Below are positions 12,701 to 23,200 of a DNA stretch of 64,000 bases, piece by piece. Source of the DNA: Pseudoips prasinana. Its lineage: Eukaryota; Arthropoda; Insecta; Lepidoptera; Nolidae. The stretch spans positions 9,362,001-9,426,000 of the forward strand of contig OX621255.1 of the NCBI GenBank assembly GCA_951640165.1, in the 5' to 3' direction. The notes below the pieces were generated by a model. The model was not told the DNA's origin, did no database searches, and worked only from the letters and a program-made list of their open reading frames with translations. Positions within the stretch are counted from its first letter, which is position 1; every line of letters begins with the position of its first letter. A program made the position numbers and the translations under genes.

Positions 12701-15700
12701 TACAAAGAAAAAGACACCACTATAGTGCGTCCCCTAGCCCTCTCGCTCGAAGAGGTTTTCAAAGGAGGCCTTAAGAAAATGAAAATACAGCGGCTAGTCT
12801 TCACGGATGAAACGTGTTCAGAACTGAAGCTGAGAGAAAAAGTTCTCTCGATCCCGTTCAAGCCTGGCATATATCCGAACACGGAAGTCAAGTTCAAAGA
12901 AGAAGGCGATCAAGGGCCGACGCGGATACCCGCTGACGTCATATTCATAACTGAAGATCGTCCCCACGAAACCTACGTCAGATCCGGCTTGAGCGACTTG
13001 CTCTACATACAGGACATAACACTAAGGGAAGCTATCTGTGGTTTTATGATCACTTTTAAAACTTTAGATGATAGGATGCTGAGGATCAAAATCACTGACA
13101 TAGTGACCCCCACTTATGAGAAAATAGTAGAAGACGAGGGTTTACCATTACCAGCGTGTCCTAAAAAGGCCAAGGGCAATTTGATCCTGCGGTTCCGCGT
13201 TTCGTTTCCAGTGTACATGTCGAAGCGCACCAAGAAAGCGTTTGAGGATGCCTTTGACTTGGCGGAGAAGGAAGAAGAAAAGTTCGAAAAATTGCCATGT
13301 GGCACCCTAGCCTTGGAGGAAACGATTTATACTTAGATATAGCCTTGGAAGGCTCGGTTTATACTATGCTATTTAGAAATTAAATAACTTAATTAGAACT
13401 TCTTTACGTATTTTTATTACACCTATGGTATAAATTGTTTGCTCATAGTTCTTTATAATAGAAATAGATATTATTTGGTAGGTTAGGTAAGGGTACGCGT
13501 TGCTTCGAATCAAAGATGTGCAAGAAAGCTGACCGGTACACTAAGAGGAATCCATTTCCATTATTAGAGAATACCTACCAGAGAACGGGCAGCAGCGTCT
13601 CTTGAGTACTATGACCATCGATAACCGATTTGGAAAGCGTGGCCATTATCCCTCTGAGTCATCGAAACAATTCCACTGTGGAGATCTTTGTCCAACAGTG
13701 GACGTCGTTCGGGTGACATGACGACGATTTCTGCCATTCAACTCGTACTGAAAGCCTACGTTTCTTCCATAATCCGTTGTCTTTTTTATATATGTTAGCA
13801 AGCACACTAGAAGAGGTGCAAGTATGTTGCCGGCCTTTAAGAAAGGAATAGGCCTGCTCCTTGAAGATTGCCATGTCATACCGAATCGGAAATAACTCCG
13901 TAGTTAATGGATTCCACAGAGTGGTAGTGCGCTGTAAAAGTTTCTTGTGAAACGTACTATGGTAGATGACAAGTAGTCCAGGTGATAAGAATGAAATTTC
14001 CACTTTTGGCGAGAGGGCCTTCTAGCCTTCCCTTCCATACACACAGGTGCGTGTTCTGCTCGAAGTGCGTCTGGTGCAGGCTAGTGTGGCTCACCTTGAG
14101 GTCGGTGGGGTTGTAGAAGCTCTTGTTGCAGTTGGAGCAGACGTAGGGCCGCTCCCCGCGGTGGCGCGCCATGTGCGAGCGCAGCGCGTAGCCGCTGAAG
14201 AAGCGCTTGTCGCACACCGTGCACAGTGCGACTGGCGGTGCAGGCTGGTGTGGCTCACCTTGAGGTCGGTGGGGTTGTAGAAGCTCTTGTTGCAGTTGGA
14301 GCAGACGTAGGGCCGCTCCCCGCGGTGGCGCGCCATGTGCGAGCGCAGCGCGTAGCCGCTGAAGAAGCGCTTGTCGCACACCGTGCACAGTGCGACTGGC
14401 GGTGCAGGCTGGTGTGGCTCACCTTGAGGTCGGTGGGGTTGTAGAAGCTCTTGTTGCAGTTGGAGCAGACGTAGGGCCGCTCCCCGCGGTGGCGCGCCAT
14501 GTGCGAGCGCAGCGCGTAGCCGCTGAAGAAGCGCTTGTCGCACACCGTGCACAGTGCGACTGGCGGTGCAGGCTGGTGTGGCTCACCTTGAGGTCGGTGG
14601 GGTTGTAGAAGCTCTTGTTGCAGTTGGAGCAGACGTAGGGCCGCTCCCCGCGGTGGCGCGCCATGTGCGAGCGCAGCGCGTAGCCGCTGAAGAAGCGCTT
14701 GTCGCACACCGTGCACAGTGCGACTGGCGGTGCAGGCTGGTGTGGCTCACCTTGAGGTCGGTGGGGTTGTAGAAGCTCTTGTTGCAGTTGGAGCAGACGT
14801 AGGGCCGCTCCCCGCGGTGGCGCGCCATGTGCGAGCGCAGCGCGTAGCCGCTGAAGAAGCGCTTGTCGCACACCGTGCACAGTGCGACTGGCGGTGCAGG
14901 CTGGTGTGGCTCACCTTGAGGTCGGTGGGGTTGTAGAAGCTCTTGTTGCAGTTGGAGCAGACGTAGGGCCGCTCCCCGCGGTGGCGCGCCATGTGCGAGC
15001 GCAGCGCGTAGCCGCTGAAGAAGCGCTTGTCGCACACCGTGCACAGTGCGACTGGCGGTGCAGGCTGGTGTGGCTCACCTTGAGGTCGGTGGGGTTGTAG
15101 AAGCTCTTGTTGCAGTTGGAGCAGACGTAGGGCCGCTCCCCGCGGTGGCGCGCCATGTGCGAGCGCAGCGCGTAGCCGCTGAAGAAGCGCTTGTCGCACA
15201 CCGTGCACAGTGCGACTGGCGGTGCAGGCTGGTGTGGCTCACCTTGAGGTCGGTGGGGTTGTAGAAGCTCTTGTTGCAGTTGGAGCAGACGTAGGGCCGC
15301 TCCCCGCGGTGGCGCGCCATGTGCGAGCGCAGCGCGTAGCCGCTGAAGAAGCGCTTGTCGCACACCGTGCACAGGTGCGTCTTCTGCTCGAAGTGCGTCT
15401 GGCGGTGGCGGTACAGCAGCGTCTTGGTGGAGAAGGTGCGCTGGCACACGGAGCACGTCGGCTGCTTCGGCGGCCGCTGCTCGTGCGTGCGCATGTGCAT
15501 CTTCAACATTCCCGGACCCTGTGAAATATCATCATGTTATTAAATCCTAATTATAAATATCTACTGAGGTACATAGATACTTGTGATGTTGCAGCCAGTT
15601 CAGCTATGACTTGCTTCATACTTTCTTACTTTCAACTTTAACGTGTATTGTTTGTTAAGAATACGACGTTTGTAAAAGCATTGTGCATGTATTGAACTAT

Positions 15701-17169
15701 TCTGATGAACTCACAATATTAAATTATTAAAATGGTATTGTGAATTCATCACAGTGGTTAAATCGGTATTTACCCTAGTGTCAGAGTTGAGCCACCCGGC
15801 AGGCCTCTGATATAACAACTGTTGTCTAATGACTAAGACTAGCTTGTAGCTTAACATGCCTTCCGAACCAAGAAGATACTTGAAAATTATTACACTTATT
15901 ATTTTAAACGTTGTATCTATGACAGGCCTGTTGGCGTGGTTTGTAGATACTTGCCTATCACGCCGCAGGTCGTGGGTTCGATCCCAACCCAGGACAGATA
16001 TTTGTGAGCATGAATATGTCTGTTTGGCTGAATCTGCGTGTAATCCTACTAATACTTATTATAAAAGCGAAAGTTTGTGAGTAAAGATGGATGTATGGAT
16101 GTTTGTTACTCTTTCAAGCAAAAACTATCGAATAGATTTTGATGAAACTTTATAATAATATAGATTATATATCCGAATAACACAAGGCTATAATTTATAA
16201 AGTTTTCCGCTGGTAAGACCGCGGCGCACGGCTAGTTATCTCTATAAGTATTTATTTACAAAAGAAAAGTAGTATATGTAGTATATCAGCTATCTGGTTT
16301 CCTTAGTACACGCTCTGCTTAGTTTGGGACCAGATGACCGTGTCAATAATGTCCCAGTATGTTATTATTATATGCATACTTATATAAATATATTACGTAT
16401 GTATATATGTATATGTATGCAGGGCCTCTACCGGCTAACTCGCCGAACATCGATTTCTTAAATGGCGTTCAAATGAATAAAGGTTAAACATTTTTAACCT
16501 TTATTCATTTGAACGGCGTTAAATCGGCTTCAACGTTGACAATCGATTCCGGACCATTTATGACGTCACATGTGCTCATGGAAACCGATTTAACGATTGA
16601 TTAAGTCATTTTTAACCTTTATTTAGTTGAACGCCATTTAAGAAATCGATGTTCGGCGACTTAGCCGGTAGTGCCCCAGGTAATAGGCATTAAGGACAGT
16701 TTTCCTAGCAGGTTCTCCCTCACCTTGAATGTTCTTTCACAAATATTGCACATGGGTGGTTTCTTGCAGTTAGCTTTGATCCAGTTGGAGTGTGATCGCA
16801 TGTGCTGCTTCAGCCAGCGCGGGTGCTTGAACTCCTTGTGGCACAGGTTGCACACGTGCCGGCCGGGGGACACCGTCGACGTCGTTTGGAACACCACGAG
16901 TTGTAAATAGTTTTCCTCGTCGGAGTTCAGACCTTCGTCTTTGGGTTTCACAGGTACGGCTTCGGGTTGTATCTGTAATAATTTAAAGTTTCTAGCTGAA
17001 TAACTGTATAATGACGAGCAAATTTGTAGCAGGTTTGTCGTCTGCGCAATTTTTGAATAAATCTTTTTGGAACGAAGTTCCTTATCGCGCGTTGTGAAAG
17101 GCTAGACGGAAAAATCTTACGAAAAGTTGTCACGACACTTTTTGCAGCTGTGCGGCGTGCGCATGTTTC

Positions 17170-17202
<33 letters not shown>

Positions 17203-20200
17203 TATAGAAAGCAAGCCAGATATTTTCATTTCTATTTCGCATTGAACAGTGTGGTGTCGCGACGATTATTTTTGTTGAGTGTATACTGGTTTTTTGTACA
17301 TAATAAATAATAAGAAATAACTTAGTTCCATCCGGGTGTCGCTTCTATGTGAGCAAAAAGACATCCACTGCTCCACAAAGGCCTGTCCCAAAGATATCAT
17401 TTTAGCGTCATCACACTAATATTATAAAGGCGAAAGTTTGTGAGTGTGTAATGTTTGTTCCTTCTTCACGTCTAAACCGCTGGAGCGATTTTAATTAAAT
17501 TTGGTATGGAGCTAGCGGACACCCTGGATTAACACCTAGACTATAATTTATTAAGTTGACCCTGGTAAAACCGCGGGGCACAGCTAGTAAGTAAAAGTTT
17601 CAAGAAGAATAACTACAAAATTCTTTGCATTCTTTAGTTAATGCAATTGTGATAGTAATGGTAATGTAATAATAATAATAATGTAATAATGATAATTAAT
17701 AACAATATATTTATAATAATGTTAATATTTGCCTGTCAATAAATTAGCTGAAGTTGTAAGGACCTTTAATTAGTTATAAGACCTATTAAATGTAGGTACC
17801 AACTTTACTTCAAATAAAGAATATGAATATGAATAAAATGGCAAGAAATTGGTAATGATTCATGATGTCAGCCGAAAGACGGCCACAGGGCCTCTACCGG
17901 CTAAGTCGCCGAACATCGATTTCTTAAATGGGGTTCAAATAAATAAAGGTTAAAATGACTTAATCAATCGTTAAATCGGCTTCAACGTTGACGATCGATT
18001 CCGGACCATTTATGACGTCACATGTGCTCATGGAAGCCGATTTAACGATTGATTAAGTCATTTTTAACCTTTATTTATTTGAACGCCATTTAAGAAATCG
18101 ATGTTCGTCGACTTAGCCGGTAGAGCCCCTGGTCGACGTAGGCCACCTCCAAAGACCTCTATCATTTTGGGGCATATGCCATAATTGCCACGTTTGACAG
18201 ACCGGTCATAGTAATTATAATATAATAACTAATGACTGCCTCGTTGGTCTAGCGGTAGCGTGTTCAACCGCAAAAAATGAAGTACTGGGTTCAAATCCCG
18301 GGTCGGGCCATAAAGTGATTTTGGGATTTTTCCATAAAAAGAAATTTCTCAGTATCAGCCCGAAGTTTGGAAATTGGCGGTATTACACCCCCGTGCCTCG
18401 GAGAGCACGTAAAGCCGTCGGTCCTGTACCTGACCTCTTTCCGGTCGTATCGCAAGCCGTCCCATCGGATCATGAAAGTGATGGAATAGAAAGTGCCCCT
18501 GTGTTTGCGCACACACTTGTACACTATAATAAGTCCTGCGCAATTGGCTAATCTCCATTGAGAATGGCCGCCGTGGCCGAAAATCGGCCGGGAAGACATC
18601 ATCAATAACTAATAATTAGAATTTATTTCACAACATTCAAAAGGTTTGTAATTGATTTACACATTTATGGAACGCATACAAATCATACATAGTACACTCA
18701 GAGAAACGTTGCTGCCCGTGCTCTATTATATAATCCCTTGGACGACTTCTGCGCCCCCCCCCCCCCCCCACGGGATGAGATGGGGTGTTGATATTCTTTG
18801 CCGTTAGCCACACAGTAATAATTATATAGGTAATATTTTCTGTAACAAAACGAATAAAACCGACTTCAAGTATTGGTACAACATTTTATAGCGCCATATT
18901 ATACCGACAAGACCGGTTAAAACTAAGGGAGAAATTGCTTTAGATACATAGGTAGTATGTTTACCGACTGCCTCGTTGGTCTAGCGGTGGCGTATTCACC
19001 CGCAGTTAATGAGGTCCTGGGTTCAAATTCTGGGTCGGACCAAAAGTGATTTTGGGACTTTTCTGTAAAAAGAAAAATTTCTCAGCATCAGCCCGTCTGG
19101 GAATTGGCGGTAGGTATTATACCCCCGTGCCTCGGAGAGCACGTAAAGCCGTCGGTCCTGTGCCTGACCTCTTTCCGGTCGTGTCGGTAAGGCGTCCCAT
19201 CGGATCATGAGAGTGATGGAATAGAAAGTGCTCCTGTGTTTGCGCACACACTTGAGCACTATAATATGTCCCGCGCAGATGGCCAATCTCTGTTGAGACT
19301 GGCCGCCGTGGCCGAATTCGGCTAGGAGGACATTATTATTATTATGTATACCAAAAAAAATCTTATAGATATCATCCTTTTTTGAAGTAGGTTAATAATT
19401 CCCACTCTATTCTTTAGAATCTTCGTAAGTAATCTTTGGCTACTTTTAATTGCTAAACTGCAAACTAAGTGTGAGTAAGTGTGCTTAAGATTGACTCCTA
19501 TCTAAGTAGGTACTACGTACAGCGCCTTGTGTTTCGGGATCGTATATATATAAAAATCAATGCCACTTTTCCTTGTAATGTTATAACTCAACAACGCCTT
19601 TACCGATTTGGCTAATTTTGGTCTTGAATTATTCGTGGAAGTCCAAGAAAGGTTTGTACGTAGAGAAAATTTAAAAAAAGTGTTGAAAAAGTGTAAAATC
19701 AACATCTTTCTATACTCCCATATACAAACAATTTGTACTAATACTTAAAAGCGTAGCGAAGCACGTACCGGGCCGCTAGTACCTATATAGTTGTTATGAG
19801 TCTAGCAATTGTCTGATTCTTTGTGTCCGTGAATTTCATGTTCGTAATTACAAATTATTCATAATTATAATATACCATAATTCCCCGCCATACTATAGTA
19901 GGTAAAGAGATGATTTAAAAAAAAAACACTATAAGCAAATAGGTATAATCATTGGGCTACACAAGACCAGACATTGTGGAGATCCTTGGGGGAGGCCTTT
20001 GTCCAGCAGTGGACGTCTTTCGGCTAATATGATGATGATGATAAGCATTGAAAGTACCTAATTATATTACCTCAACTTCAAATTCGATTTTATCTGGCTC
20101 AGGAGTTACTGGCTGCGGCTGGTCAGGTGTGCTTGTAAAGAAGCCGTCGAGGATCTGACTGGTGTTGGAAATCGGCACTTCCATGTACTGCATGTACGGC

Positions 20201-23200
20201 TCCGTGCAGTTCATACTTAACATCTCTTTCTGCGATTACAGGCAATGGCATTAGAAACATCCGTTCTGATCATCTGGGAATGCAATTCTATAGGTTTTAG
20301 GTGGATACATAAATACATTTACATTCTGTGAAAAAGTATCGGGAATTAATTTAATTGTAATTCTAAATTCACTTCAAATAATATTTTTTTTCGTTAAGTT
20401 GGCACTACTGTTATCTAATGTTGGCGTGCAGTTTGAGCACCACCTGTCATTTAGATTATTTATACTGCTCGAATTTATGAGTTCACCTCTAGGTGTGTTT
20501 TGCGGATTTAAAATTTGATAAAACATGGAACTAAGAGATTATCTGAAATTTTATATAATCAAAGGAATTACGTAATCAGAGACGCTGAAAATGTTACAGA
20601 AAGCATGAAAGTACAGTGTATTCGAGTAGTGGTACAAGATTTGCCTCGCTGCGCTGTGGGACTACAACGAGGCAAATCTTGTACCTCGTTGATTTAACAT
20701 CGCTAAAGTGAAGGAAATTTTAATGGTAAATGAAAATCCTCATTCAAGTTCGAGAGAGATAACCGCAGAATTTTCTGTTTCGCACGAACTTATTCGAATC
20801 GAATTTGAATTTAGAATTAAATGATCAATTAAAACAATTCCCTCGTGGTTTTTCGTAACTTCTTTTAAAGTAAGATAATAATAAGTTACCAAAACCCATC
20901 AGAGATTTGTCAAGACAAAAAGATGGTCGTCATATGACACTGATTGAAAAATGTATATTAATCTCGTACCTCTTCCATATCCTTCTTGATAGCTTCCTCG
21001 GCAAGAATCTTTGCCCGTTCGTGCAGTGTGACGTCATTCCTTTCCACCATCTCCTTGAAAGCGTGGCAGCGCGATATCTGGTGCACACACTGCATGCATA
21101 GTTGCGGGGGCAGGCCGTCCCCCACTGCAACCTAGTTGATGAAAAATATAACATTATTTACATTATAAACCTTAGCTGTAGAGCGAATAGGGTTTGTTTA
21201 CAACTTAAGCGTTAAATGATGTGACATTGCAGTATATATATGGCCTTTGCGTCTGTTATAGACGATTCACGGCGCATTGTCTGAGAGACATTTCTTATGG
21301 TGGCTTAACAAACCGATGCGAGACCGACATAGCCGCAGGCCTGACAAGAGAAGTTTGCGGTTGTTGGTGCCGAGCCGCTTTCATGTCGCTTCTGTCTCTT
21401 ATCAGCAAGTACTCCGAACCAGGCTTCATCACAGATCTTATGATCCTCCACTACACGTTTGCGCCATTCAACTCTATTTTCAGCTAGCTTTTCCCAGCTA
21501 CAGTGGTCAATTTTAAAAGCGGCCATATCCCGCTTGGTGCAGTCTTTAAAGTGCATTGCAGTATAAGTACTATTTATTATATTTCTAAGGGACTTCCAGT
21601 CCGCATTCCAGATAAATTATAATACCAACAACACAACCGCACGTACAGTACTTACAAAAGAACTGTTCGTGCAATTGCAAAAGTAGATGATCAACATCGG
21701 ACACTCAATACTACTGATAATAAATTGCGACCGTAAAGGCATGTGGCGGTGAAGTACAGAAGCCAGCACATCAAGCTAACCCAATCTGTCAAATTTCCCC
21801 AATCGAAAGTGAACCTTACGCTTATGTGATAAAGTTGAAAATTTATAAAAGAAATTTGACAGATAGGGGTAGCTTGATGTGCTGGCGTCTGTACCTATTT
21901 CTAAGGACGTGGGTGTTAACTGTACCAAATATTAGTCAATGATAATTCCGCCTAATATCCATGATCTTTTATAAACCTAAAGGTAATTAGCATCAGAACT
22001 AAGAAGTGAGAAACTGTTTCTAAACTGGATGAAGTCCGATTTTGATTATCTTCTTTTGCCGTCGACTGTACAACCGACACATCAATGAACGCGTATTCGC
22101 GTTAAATGTGGACGACTGCAACAAACGTCCCTAAAAACACATCCTGTGATAAATTTCTCCGTTAGTAACCATCCCGAGCTGAGGTTCAAACCGGAAAGAG
22201 GCACAGAGTCAAACCACTGGCCGCTCTACGTTAATAAGCGAAGTGACCATAATAATACTTATCCTACCTAGGACATAATTATTTACACACGGCCATCTGA
22301 CCCCAAACTAAGCAGAGCCTGTACTATGGAAACCAGATAACTGATATACTACATAATACTACTTTTCTTTTGATAATTACACTCAGACTCAGTTAAACGG
22401 ACATGTTCATGCACACAAATATTTGTCCTGGGTGGGAATCGAACCCACGACCTGCGGCGTGAAAGGATAATACTTCCCTTTAATCCTATAATATAACTTC
22501 ACATGCAAGACAGCATAATGTAGAATTGGTACGTGTGGTCTAGCGGTGGCGTGGCGTGTTTTGATGAGTTCTTGGGTTCATATACATGGAAGTTGGCGGT
22601 GTTATTGGTGCCTTGAAGAACACGGCTATATTCACGTTCACGTTGCATAGGGCATAGATTTATTTAGATAGCATCAGGTTAATTAGGCTTGAGTCTAGAG
22701 CGCAAGAACCGTGCGGCAGCGCTGAAATATAGTTGTATTTTTTTTTTAACGACGAATGAAAATGAAAAATGACGAGCCTATTGGCGTGGTTGGTAGATAC
22801 GCTGCCTTCCACGCCGCAGGTCGTGGGTTCGATTCCCACCCGGGACAAATATTTGTGTGCACGAACATGTCTGTTTGTCCTGAGTCTGGGTGTAAATTAT
22901 CTATATAATTATGTATTTACAAAAGAAAAAAATATAATTATGTAGTATATCAGTTATCTGGTTTCCATAGTACAAGCTTTGCTTTGTTTGGGATCAGATG
23001 GCCGTGTGTGAATAAAGTCCCAGGATATTATTATATTATTATTAATTATAAGTACCTACCTCAGTAATACCTACGGCCACTTTCAATACGACGACAGGCC
23101 GGTTGGCGTGGTTGGTTAATGCATGCTTTTGACGCTTTCCGTCAAATCATTTAGGTCATATCGTACTCGCTGACTGAGATTACGACCACCAACGTGCAAC

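Noticed and set aside
14091..15264. Repeated plus-strand and alternate-frame ORFs over the 164-bp array
   Set aside because: They are shadow frames of GC-rich zinc-finger coding sequence copied by the tandem array; only the minus frame with C2H2 fingers is supported.
14041..15371. CRISPR-like array
   Set aside because: Regular units, but they are contiguous tandem repeats of coding sequence with no spacers, in a eukaryotic genome.
18233..18310. tRNA gene
   Set aside because: The A- and B-box sequence is the head of a repeated SINE with a long conserved body and several copies; the anticodon arm is not convincing. The same applies to 37862, 38367, 52000 and 60406.
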